A DNA stretch of 8,375 bases, from positions 1 through 8,375 of the forward strand of contig CAUHCN010000043.1 of NCBI GenBank assembly GCA_959604825.1, written 5' to 3'. The translations under genes were made by a program, and so were the position numbers. This DNA is from an uncultured Collinsella sp. Lineage in GTDB: Bacteria; Actinomycetota; Coriobacteriia; Coriobacteriales; Coriobacteriaceae. Positions 1 to 5,682 of the stretch are shown here, in pieces. The notes beneath the pieces were generated by a model. That model worked only from the letters and a program-made list of their open reading frames with translations. It ran no database searches and was not told the DNA's origin. The stretch's first letter is position 1, and the number at the start of each line of letters is the position of its first letter.

Positions 1-8
1 TCAATCGT

Positions 9-29
9 AGCCCGAGACGGTCCCGGGCT
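9..29 (-). other. Small GC-rich hairpin downstream of the PHP gene
   Basis: An imperfect inverted repeat, AGCCCG (9-14) and CGGGCT (24-29), lies about 40 bases beyond the stop codon of the minus-strand PHP gene. It could help end that transcript or belong to a convergent gene off the left edge. It lacks the run of T that an intrinsic terminator should have in either direction, so I do not call it a terminator. The rest of 1-67 shows nothing recognisable. Confidence 0.25.
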
Positions 30-67
30 GACAATTTCGACTGTAATGGACGTTCTTAAACGACTAG

Positions 68-979
68 TTAGGCGAGGGGCGTGGATTCCCATTCGCCGGT
101 GGGGTGGGGGATATCGAAGGCCCGGTAGCCGCAGTCGTAGGCGTGGGCCTGGGCCTCGCGGATGTTCCAGCAGATGTCGCAGGCGCGGTGCGCGTCCGAG
201 CCAAAGGTGATGGGCACCTCGGCATGGGCGAAGCGGCGCAACAGCCCGGTCGCGGGGTAGTAATCGTCGAGCCCCTTGCGCGGTGCGGCGGTCGAGACCT
301 CAACGCGGCGACCCGTATCGTGGGCGCATTCGGCCATCTGCTTCCAAAACGGCGCGGGGTCAAAGTCGGGTGCAAAGCCTTCCTTCGAAAAGCGCATGAC
401 CAGGTCGGGATGGGCCATCGCGTCAAAGTTGAGTGAGCTTTCGCAAGCACGGCACCAGTCGTCGACGTAGCACTCCCACACGCCGCGCACGCCTAAGTTT
501 TCCCAAACATGCAGGTTGGTATCGTCGTCGATCCAGCCACAAAGCGAATCGGGCGTATCGGGACGAGTGACGCTCTCCGTTCCCGCCGTGCCCGCGGCGC
601 CGGCCATGATATCGCCCGGGTCGCCAATCCAATGCACGCTGCCCAAGCGCACCACGGCGCCCCGGGACCAGCGCTCAACCAAGGGTTCGCAGCCCTCGTA
701 CCAATCGCATTCAAAGCCATAGATAAGCTCGAGCTCCGGCGCGATTTGCGCGGCAAGCCTGCGGGCGTCCTCAAAGGCCAGACGATGTGCCGGCAAGTCG
801 CCCTCGACGACCTGCACCTCGCAGTTAGCATCCATACTGGCAGGCAGGGCGAGGTGGTCGGTCGAGACCATGACGCGGCAGCCTGCCGCAGCAGCGGCAC
901 GGACGTTGTCATCAAACGAGGCATGGCCGTCCGAAAACGAGGTGTGGGTGTGACAATCGACCAGCGGGCAAGCGGACAT
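68..979 (-). CDS. PHP-domain metallophosphatase, histidinol-phosphatase (HisJ/HisK)-like
   Basis: Probable phosphoester hydrolase of the PHP superfamily; cytoplasmic, 303 residues, with no signal peptide or membrane segment. The expected metal ligands can all be seen in order: H10 and H12 (HTH motif), D17, D41-H42 (TDH), E90 (GFE), H116 (SVH), H190 (AHPD) and D262-H264 (GSDAH). This is the full set for a trinuclear-metal PHP active site. The family's best-known member dephosphorylates histidinol phosphate in histidine synthesis, and the spacing of the GFE, SVH and AHP motifs fits that HisJ-type branch. No other his gene is in view, so the substrate is not settled; a general sugar or nucleotide phosphatase role is possible. 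A Gly/Ala/Thr-rich stretch around residues 120-155 looks like a loop insertion. The start is supported by AAAGGAG (985-991) 5 bases upstream of the ATG. The gene stands alone and diverges from the 1266-3218 operon. Confidence 0.85.
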   Translation of the reverse strand: MSACPLVDCHTHTSFSDGHASFDDNVRAAAAAGCRVMVSTDHLALPASMDANCEVQVVEGDLPAHRLAFEDARRLAAQIAPELELIYGFECDWYEGCEPLVERWSRGAVVRLGSVHWIGDPGDIMAGAAGTAGTESVTRPDTPDSLCGWIDDDTNLHVWENLGVRGVWECYVDDWCRACESSLNFDAMAHPDLVMRFSKEGFAPDFDPAPFWKQMAECAHDTGRRVEVSTAAPRKGLDDYYPATGLLRRFAHAEVPITFGSDAHRACDICWNIREAQAHAYDCGYRAFDIPHPTGEWESTPLA

Positions 980-1011
980 GGCGGCTCCTTTGCGTCAAGC
1001 GAATCCGCTTC

Positions 1012-1017
1012 ATTGTA
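1012..1017 (-). promoter_or_regulatory. Possible -10 box for the PHP gene
   Basis: TACAAT reads on the minus strand, about 33 bases upstream of the PHP start codon, which would leave a short leader containing the Shine-Dalgarno sequence. No convincing -35 hexamer is present 16-18 bases further upstream, where the DNA is very GC-rich. The assignment rests on the -10 match and its position only. Confidence 0.35.
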
Positions 1018-1094
1018 ATGGCGCAGCCTCGGCGCGGCGGGAACGCCGGGGGTCGAAATCGATTGGAAAGGCGGTACGGCCTCGCTTGCTCTCA

Positions 1095-1159
1095 AAACAT
1101 GTACGTCAGCCTCCAAAAGTTGCAAAAAATGACATGTTTGGAGGCTGACGTACACGTTT
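1095..1159. repeat. Long intergenic inverted repeat (23-bp arms, 19-bp loop)
   Basis: The left arm (1095-1117) and right arm (1137-1159) are reverse complements over 23 bp with one mismatch (A1099 against C1155). The inner 17 bp, GTACGTCAGCCTCCAAA, are perfect. The 19-base loop (1118-1136) is A-rich. There is no T-run after either arm, so it is not an ordinary terminator. It lies between the divergent PHP gene and larC2-like gene. It may be a dispersed repeat of the REP/MITE kind, a large operator, or a transcript-stabilising hairpin. The rest of 992-1265 shows nothing I can name apart from the possible PHP -10 box and the Shine-Dalgarno sequence before 1266. Confidence 0.85.
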
Positions 1160-1265
1160 AGATAGGGGCGAGGGCGGCGACGGACGAAAGTCACGCCTGC
1201 GCCACGTCCGATGTGCTAGCGTTTGGGTGAACAAAACGAGCCCGCGCGGAAAGGATCCGGACCGT

Positions 1266-1751
1266 ATGCAATGCGATAGCACATCCCCGCTGTCTCGCGA
1301 GACCGATGCGCCCGAAACTATCGTCAAGCTGGAGTGCGACATCGATGACGCGTCGCCCGAGGTGCTCGCCTACGCCGCTGACCGCCTGCGCGAGGCCGGC
1401 GCCCGCGAGGTGCACTGGCTGTCCCTCTACTGCAAAAAGGGCCGCCCCGGATGGCAGTTGCAGGTGATCTGCTCGCACGAGGATATCGAGCGCCTACAGA
1501 CGATTATCTTTTTGGAGACCACGACCAACGCCGTTCGTCGCCAGGTGATGGAACGCGTCTGCCTGCCGCGTCGTTTTGAGCAGGTCGCGACGCCTTGGGG
1601 CGAAGTGGCCGTCAAGGTGGCCACCCTGCCCGACGGCAGTGAGCGTGCGGCGCCCGAGTACGAGGACTGCGCCCGTCTTGCCCGCGAGCATAACGTGCCG
1701 CTCCAGCGCGTGATGCAGACGGCACAAGCCTCGGCACTGCGATTTGAATAG
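1266..1751 (+). CDS. Stand-alone LarC C-terminal domain protein (LarC2-type, DUF111)
   Basis: A 161-residue protein matching only the C-terminal half of LarC, the CTP-dependent enzyme that inserts nickel into the pyridinium-3,5-bisthiocarboxylic acid mononucleotide cofactor of lactate racemase. Features seen: E23-C-D-I-D-D28 followed by SPE (the 'E.N.DD..PE' motif), KKGRPG at 57-62, FLETTTNAVRR at 82-92, and PEYEDC at 130-135. Full LarC is about 400 residues; the N-terminal half is absent, and no coding sequence for it lies upstream. In Lactiplantibacillus plantarum LarC is made from larC1 and larC2 by ribosomal frameshifting, and the C-terminal part binds CTP. This protein therefore keeps the nucleotide-binding half, but its role here is unknown. 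The start chosen is ATG 1266, with AAAGGA (1250-1255) 10 bases upstream; an in-frame GTG at 1227 has no comparable ribosome-binding site. It is probably first in an operon with the two following genes. No larA, larB or larE is visible. Confidence 0.8.
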   Translation: MQCDSTSPLSRETDAPETIVKLECDIDDASPEVLAYAADRLREAGAREVHWLSLYCKKGRPGWQLQVICSHEDIERLQTIIFLETTTNAVRRQVMERVCLPRRFEQVATPWGEVAVKVATLPDGSERAAPEYEDCARLAREHNVPLQRVMQTAQASALRFE

Positions 1752-1754
1752 CGC

Positions 1755-1779
1755 GGCCGGCGACATCTCGCGCCCGGCC
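1755..1779. other. Short hairpin between the larC2-like and phosphoesterase genes
   Basis: GGCCGG (1755-1760) and CCGGCC (1774-1779) form a 6-bp perfect inverted repeat with a 13-base loop, immediately after the larC2-like stop codon. No T-run follows, so transcription probably continues into the next gene. It could modulate mRNA stability within the operon, or be chance in GC-rich DNA. Confidence 0.3.
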
Positions 1780-1806
1780 ACATCAGCCCCACCCGAAAGG
1801 ACCACC

Positions 1807-2355
1807 ATGAAATACCTCATCGCTTCCGACATTCACGGCTCGGCATACTGGACCGAGCGTCTGGTCGCCGCAATCGAATCCGAGCAGCCCGACCGCATCG
1901 TGCTGCTGGGCGACCTGCTCTACCACGGCCCGCGCAACGACCTGCCGCGCGACTACGCCCCCAAGCGCGTGATTCCGCTGCTCAACGCCCTGGCCGACCG
2001 CATCATCGCCGTCCGCGGCAACTGCGACGCCGAGGTCGACCAGATGGTGCTCGACTTTCCCGTCATGGCGGACTACGCCACGCTGTTCGATGAGGCCGGC
2101 CGTGAACTGTTCCTGACGCACGGCCACGTCTTTGGCGCCGGCATGCACAACAGCGTCGACCACGTGCCCGCGCTGCCCGAGGGCTCCGCGCTCGTCTACG
2201 GCCACACGCATATCAAGGTTAACGAGGCAAGCGAGGCACGCCCGGGCCTATGGCTCTTCAACCCCGGCAGCGTGAGCATCCCCAAGGACGGCACGCACAG
2301 CTACGGCATCTACGAGGGCGGCGCGTTCCGTCACGTGATCCTGGAGGAGAAATAA
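1807..2355 (+). CDS. yfcE: YfcE/MJ0936-type metallophosphoesterase
   Basis: A 182-residue cytoplasmic phosphodiesterase, close to the 184 residues of E. coli YfcE. All calcineurin-like phosphoesterase motifs are present: SDIHG with D8 and H10, GDLLYHGPRN with D36 and H40, GNCD with N72, THGH with H105 and H107, and GHTH with H133 and H135. These residues hold two divalent metals. E. coli YfcE hydrolyses artificial phosphodiesters in vitro; the physiological substrate is not known, so the gene symbol reflects family, not proven function. The 'YHGPRN' form of the second motif is typical of the YfcE branch. The start is ATG 1807, with AAAGGA (1796-1801) 5 bases upstream; the reading frame is open back to 1744, but that would overlap the previous gene and lacks a ribosome-binding site. 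Only two bases separate its stop from the mazG start, which suggests translational coupling. Confidence 0.88.
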   Translation: MKYLIASDIHGSAYWTERLVAAIESEQPDRIVLLGDLLYHGPRNDLPRDYAPKRVIPLLNALADRIIAVRGNCDAEVDQMVLDFPVMADYATLFDEAGRELFLTHGHVFGAGMHNSVDHVPALPEGSALVYGHTHIKVNEASEARPGLWLFNPGSVSIPKDGTHSYGIYEGGAFRHVILEEK

Positions 2356-2357
2356 TC

Positions 2358-3218
2358 ATGGCGCAGCACATGGCTCGGCAAAATGCCGAGGGCTCGCGCG
2401 ATCTGTCCACGCTGGTCGACGTGTCGGCCGAGCTGCAGCATTTGGTGCAGACTATCTGGCGTCTGCGTCAGCCCGATGGCTGCCCGTGGGACCGCGAGCA
2501 GACGCACCGCAGCATTGGCAAGAACATGATCGAGGAAGCCTACGAGGCGCTCGATTGCATCGAGGCGGACGACGTGGCGCATCTGCGCGAGGAGCTGGGC
2601 GACGTGCTCATGCAGGTGGTACTGCATGCGCAGATTGCGGCGGACGCCGGCGAGTTTACACTTGCCGATGTGGCACGCGATATCGACGCCAAGCTCATCC
2701 GTCGTCATCCGCACGTGTTTGGCGATGCGGACGCCGAGAGCTCCGATGAGGTGCTCAAGATCTGGGACGAGGTTAAGCTTGCCGAGAAGGCTGCAAAGGA
2801 CAAGGCCGTGGCAGCGGGCGAGGCTGCGCCCGAGGGCCTGCTCGACGGCGTGCCCACGCATCTGCCGGCGCTGATGCAGGCTCAGAAGGTGTCGCGCAAG
2901 GCGGCTGCCGTGGGCTTTGAGTGGGAGACAGTCCAGGACGTGTGGGACGAGGTCGCCGAGGAGCGCGCCGAGTTTGAGGCCGAGACTCCCGGCTCGCCCG
3001 AGCGCGAGATGGAGTTTGGCGACCTGCTCTTTGCTCTGGTCAACGTTGCGCGCAAGGAGGGAATCGACGCCGAGAGCGCCCTGCGTGCCAGCACGGCAAA
3101 GTTCCGCCGCCGCTGGGCCGCGATGGAGCAGATGGCGGCCGACGCCCACGTGGATCTGGCCGAGCTTTCGACCCACGGCCTCAATGACCTCTGGGATGCC
3201 GCAAAGGCAGAGGAGTAA
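2358..3218 (+). CDS. mazG: MazG nucleoside triphosphate pyrophosphohydrolase
   Basis: Hydrolyses nucleoside triphosphates to monophosphates and pyrophosphate, cleaning aberrant or damaged (d)NTPs from the pool; in E. coli it also affects ppGpp level. The protein has 286 residues, somewhat longer than E. coli MazG (263), with two MazG domains. Domain 1 (about 25-125) carries LRQPDGCPWDREQT at 36-49, metal-binding EEAYE at 59-63 and EELGD at 78-82. Domain 2 (about 185-275) carries DEVAEERAE at 197-205 and EFGDLLFALVN at 219-229, followed by the KFRRRW tail. The linker (about 140-165) is rich in Lys, Ala and Glu. The first 20 or so residues are an extra extension. GGAGGAG (2343-2349) inside the end of the preceding gene lies 8 bases before the ATG. 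It is the last gene of its operon, followed by a terminator. Its position before eno is the usual actinobacterial order. Confidence 0.95.
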   Translation: MAQHMARQNAEGSRDLSTLVDVSAELQHLVQTIWRLRQPDGCPWDREQTHRSIGKNMIEEAYEALDCIEADDVAHLREELGDVLMQVVLHAQIAADAGEFTLADVARDIDAKLIRRHPHVFGDADAESSDEVLKIWDEVKLAEKAAKDKAVAAGEAAPEGLLDGVPTHLPALMQAQKVSRKAAAVGFEWETVQDVWDEVAEERAEFEAETPGSPEREMEFGDLLFALVNVARKEGIDAESALRASTAKFRRRWAAMEQMAADAHVDLAELSTHGLNDLWDAAKAEE

Positions 3219-3224
3219 GACTGC

Positions 3225-3266
3225 GGGGGCGACGGGACGGACTTTCTCATCGCCCCCATTATTTTT
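3225..3266 (+). terminator. Intrinsic terminator after mazG
   Basis: GGGGGCGA (3225-3232) pairs perfectly with TCGCCCCC (3250-3257), with a 17-base loop, followed by ATTATTTTT (3258-3266). It starts 6 bases after the mazG stop codon and should end the larC2-like/yfcE/mazG transcript, separating it from eno. Confidence 0.85.
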
Positions 3267-3274
3267 CAAAAAGA

Positions 3275-3304
3275 TTGTATCCCTTGGCTAACTTAGGGCA
3301 TAAT
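3275..3304 (+). promoter_or_regulatory. Probable sigma-70-type promoter of eno
   Basis: TTGTAT (3275-3280) and CATAAT (3299-3304) are separated by 18 bases and resemble -35 and -10 elements. This would start transcription near 3311 and give a leader of about 95 bases before the enolase start. The location just downstream of a terminator, in an AT-rich pocket within GC-rich DNA, supports it. Confidence 0.65.
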
Positions 3305-3330
3305 GCAAAAAGTGCGACAAGGCTAACTTA
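3286..3330 (+). repeat. Direct repeat GGCTAACTTA flanking the eno -10 box
   Basis: GGCTAACTTA occurs at 3286-3295 and again at 3321-3330, a 35-bp period. The first copy is in the spacer between the -35 and -10 elements and the second lies just after the predicted transcription start, so a protein bound at either would affect eno. The first copy also contains a small dyad, CTAA-C-TTAG (3288-3296). No regulator is identified. The two 10-mers are exact, which is unlikely by chance in 45 bp. Confidence 0.6.
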
Positions 3331-3406
3331 TGAACCTGCGCGCCGCTGCAGCGTGCAAGCCGCGTCGCCAAGCATTCAACCCGTTTCCAAGTGAGAGGGA
3401 GACAAC

Positions 3407-4696
3407 ATGAGCGATATTTTGGACGTCTACGGTCGTGAGGTGCTCGACAGCCGCGGCAACCCTACCGTCGAGGTCGAGGTCGTGCTCGAGGACGGCAGCT
3501 TCGGTCGCGCGATGGTGCCTTCGGGCGCTTCGACCGGTGCTTTCGAAGCTTGCGAGCTGCGCGACGGCGACAAGGGTCGCTACCTGGGCAAGGGCGTTTC
3601 GCAAGCCGTCGAGCACGTCAACAACGAGTGCGCCAACGCCGTCGTGGGCCTCGATGCCTTCGATCAGCGCGCCGTCGATGCCGCACTAATCGTCGCCGAC
3701 GGTACGCCCAACAAAACCAAGCTCGGCGCCAACGCCATTCTGGGCGTATCGCTGGCCGTTGCCCGCGCTGCGGCAGAGTCGGCGGGCCTGTCGCTGTACC
3801 AGTACCTGGGCGGCGTCAACGCTCACCTGCTGCCCACGCCTATGATGAATATCCTCAACGGCGGCGTGCATGCCGACAACAACGTTGACTTCCAGGAGTT
3901 CATGATCATGCCGGTGGGCGCTCCGAGCTTTGCCGAGGGCCTGCGTTGGTGCGCCGAGGTCTACCACACCCTCAAGGGCGTGCTGCACGAGACCGGCCTG
4001 GGCGGCGGCGTGGGAGACGAGGGCGGCTTCGCGCCCAACCTCAAGACCAATGCCGAGCCGTTCGAGTACATCACCAAGGCCGTCGAGAAGGCTGGCTTTA
4101 AGCCCGGCGTCGACTTCATGTACGCCATGGATCCGGCCTCGACCGAGTTCTACAACGCCGAGACCGGCATGTACGAGCTCAAGGGCGAGGGCGTGGAGTA
4201 CACGAGCGCCCAGATGGTTGATTACTGGGAGAAGCTCGTCGACACCTATCCCATCATCTCCATCGAGGACGGCATGGCCGAGGAGGACTGGGACGGCTGG
4301 GTCGAGCTTACCCGCCGCATTGGCAACAAGGTGCAGCTGGTGGGCGACGACCTGTTCGTCACTAACACCGAGCGCCTCAAGAAGGGCATCGAGCTGGGTG
4401 CCGCCAACGCGATCCTGGTCAAGGTCAACCAGATCGGCACGCTCACCGAGTCGCTCGAGGCCATCGAGACTGCCAAGGAGGCCGGCTACGCTTGCATCGT
4501 GAGCCACCGTTCCGGTGAGACCGAGGACTCCACGATCGCCGACCTGGTCGTGGGTGTTAACGCCGGCCAGATCAAGTCGGGCGCCCCGTGCCGCAGCGAC
4601 CGTATCGCCAAGTACAACCAGCTCATCCGCATCGAGGACGAGCTTGAGGGTAGCGCGCGCTACGCCGGCAAGTCTGCGTTCTACAACATTCGCTAG
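3407..4696 (+). CDS. eno: Enolase (phosphopyruvate hydratase)
   Basis: Interconverts 2-phosphoglycerate and phosphoenolpyruvate in glycolysis and gluconeogenesis; Mg-dependent, cytoplasmic, and also an RNA-degradosome or surface-associated protein in some bacteria. At 429 residues it is full length (E. coli 432). The key residues are present: E164 (FQEF) and E205 (GDEGGF), catalytic base K339 (LVKVNQ), H367 (SHRSGE), and Mg ligands D242 (MDPAS), E287 (SIEDG) and D314 (VGDDLF). The enolase signature near the C-terminus, GAPCRSDRIAKYNQ, is intact. The N-terminal domain begins at once with the substrate-loop region containing SGASTGAFEACELRD. The start is well supported by GAGAGGGAG (3393-3401) 5 bases upstream. 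With its own promoter and a strong terminator on each side, it appears to be a single-gene transcript, as expected for a highly expressed enzyme. Nothing odd is seen. Confidence 0.98.
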   Translation: MSDILDVYGREVLDSRGNPTVEVEVVLEDGSFGRAMVPSGASTGAFEACELRDGDKGRYLGKGVSQAVEHVNNECANAVVGLDAFDQRAVDAALIVADGTPNKTKLGANAILGVSLAVARAAAESAGLSLYQYLGGVNAHLLPTPMMNILNGGVHADNNVDFQEFMIMPVGAPSFAEGLRWCAEVYHTLKGVLHETGLGGGVGDEGGFAPNLKTNAEPFEYITKAVEKAGFKPGVDFMYAMDPASTEFYNAETGMYELKGEGVEYTSAQMVDYWEKLVDTYPIISIEDGMAEEDWDGWVELTRRIGNKVQLVGDDLFVTNTERLKKGIELGAANAILVKVNQIGTLTESLEAIETAKEAGYACIVSHRSGETEDSTIADLVVGVNAGQIKSGAPCRSDRIAKYNQLIRIEDELEGSARYAGKSAFYNIR

Positions 4697-4768
4697 GCAG
4701 CGGCGTGTGCGGGGGCGGGGCTGACTCGGATTCGCCTCGCTTCCGCCGGGCACTGTTGAGCACCATTG

Positions 4769-4800
4769 GGCGCTGGGCCATACGGCTCAGCGCCTTTTTT
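4769..4800 (+). terminator. Strong intrinsic terminator after eno
   Basis: GGCGCTGGGCC (4769-4779) pairs with GGCTCAGCGCC (4784-4794) through 11 positions with one G-U wobble, around the tetraloop ATAC. Six T follow (4795-4800). It is about 70 bases downstream of the eno stop codon. 4697-4768 holds nothing else recognisable. Confidence 0.92.
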
Positions 4801-4839
4801 ATGTCGAGCAAAGGCTGGCGAAAGCGGTGCGGGCGCTCG

Positions 4840-4848
4840 TGCTATAAC
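4840..4848 (+). promoter_or_regulatory. Extended -10 promoter for the ftsB-like/ppx operon
   Basis: TGC-TATAAC (4840-4848) is an extended -10 element (TGn plus a 5/6 match to TATAAT). No good -35 hexamer lies 17 bases upstream, which is typical for extended -10 promoters. Transcription would begin near 4855, about 37 bases before the start codon, and just past the eno terminator. Confidence 0.6.
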
Positions 4849-4891
4849 TAAAAGACTTAGCGCAAACAAACCTCAACCGCACAAGGCGCAC

Positions 4892-5662
4892 ATGGATCAG
4901 ATTTACGACAACAGGTATTATTCCGCCGGTTCGCGCGAGCCGTCGCCTCGCCGCGCACCTACCGTGCAGCTCGGCGGGTCCGACTACGCCGGTGTCGATC
5001 GCCGCGCACAGCGTCCGGCAAGTGCCTCACATCCCCGTGCTCAAATGAATACGTCGACGGGCCGCCCGCCACGCTCGGCGCCCCCGACGCATGCTTCGCG
5101 TACGCAGCACCCCTCGGCTCAAACGCACGAAAAGTCGACCAGGCCCTCGAGCCGTCTTTCGGGCTCGGACTTCATGCACTACGCCAACGACAATGCGGTG
5201 GTCAAGGCGATCTACGACTTTACCCATGGACCCCAGCGCGGGCTGTTTATTGGCATTGTCGTCGTCCTGGTGCTCGTGAGCCTGTACTTTCCCGTGCGCG
5301 ACCTCTACGTTGCCAAACGCTCGAACGATATCTTGGCCAAGCAGGTCGAGATTCGCCAGCAGTACAACGACGAGCTGCAGAAAAGCGTCGACAAGCTGCT
5401 CTCGGAGGAGGGTATCAAGGACGCGGCGTCCGAGGACCTGGGCCTGGTGATGCCCGGCGCGAAGAAGATTGACGTGCTAGGCTTGGACGACGATTCGGAC
5501 TCGTCGTCGAGCAAAAAGTCCTCAAACGCCAAGAAGGCCAGCGAAGTTGCCAAGGAAATCGAAGACGTCGGTAAGGACGCGCCGTGGTACATCCAGGCGC
5601 TCGACATGCTGTTTGGGTTTAACGGTGTCGAGGGCCAGACGGTCGTGTCCAACGGCAAATAG
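4892..5662 (+). CDS. FtsB/DivIC-type septum formation initiator, membrane protein
   Basis: Likely single-pass inner-membrane cell-division protein of the FtsB/DivIC (septum formation initiator) family, which works with FtsL and FtsQ/DivIB in the divisome. The protein has 256 residues. Residues 1-115 are Pro/Ser/Arg/His/Gln-rich and probably disordered in the cytoplasm. A hydrophobic segment (about 117-133, within GLFIGIVVVLVLVSLYF) is the membrane anchor. Residues 140-171 form a probable coiled coil, followed by a family-like tail (EEGIKDAASEDLGLVMPG, 172-189). A Ser/Asp/Lys-rich linker (199-228) then precedes a distinct end containing PWYIQALDMLFGFNG (231-245). E. coli FtsB is only about 100 residues, so both extensions are unusual. 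ATG 4892 is chosen, with AAGG (4883-4886) 5 bases upstream; the frame is open back to 4766, but that region is the eno terminator and promoter. It sits between eno and ppx as in other actinobacteria and shares an operon with ppx. Confidence 0.82.
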   Translation: MDQIYDNRYYSAGSREPSPRRAPTVQLGGSDYAGVDRRAQRPASASHPRAQMNTSTGRPPRSAPPTHASRTQHPSAQTHEKSTRPSSRLSGSDFMHYANDNAVVKAIYDFTHGPQRGLFIGIVVVLVLVSLYFPVRDLYVAKRSNDILAKQVEIRQQYNDELQKSVDKLLSEEGIKDAASEDLGLVMPGAKKIDVLGLDDDSDSSSSKKSSNAKKASEVAKEIEDVGKDAPWYIQALDMLFGFNGVEGQTVVSNGK

Positions 5663-5682
5663 CGCCCGGAGGGGAGCCTGCA

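Noticed and set aside
68..979. Firm assignment as histidinol phosphatase of the histidine pathway
   Set aside because: The PHP active site is complete, but no his genes are in the window and PHP phosphatases act on several substrates, so no hisK/hisJ symbol was given.
1227..1265. GTG start for the larC2-like gene
   Set aside because: No Shine-Dalgarno sequence precedes it; AAAGGA at 1250-1255 serves ATG 1266, and family similarity begins only near residue 19 from there.
2331..3269. Long minus-strand open frame opposite mazG
   Set aside because: It is the shadow of a GC-rich gene: no ribosome-binding site, and its predicted protein is low-complexity Leu/Arg/His-rich with no family motif. The plus-strand frame has clear MazG domains.
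3311..3406. Riboswitch or structured leader in front of eno
   Set aside because: Only a small palindrome (CGCTGCAGCG) is present; no known riboswitch core or attenuator with alternative stems and T-run could be traced by eye.
3686..4753. 355-codon minus-strand open frame opposite eno
   Set aside because: Antisense shadow of enolase caused by codon bias; the plus strand has every enolase active-site residue, and this frame runs through the eno 3' region without start signals.
4766..4891. N-terminal 42-residue extension of the ftsB-like protein
   Set aside because: This open stretch consists of the eno terminator hairpin, its T-run and a good extended -10 promoter. ATG 4892 has its own ribosome-binding site.
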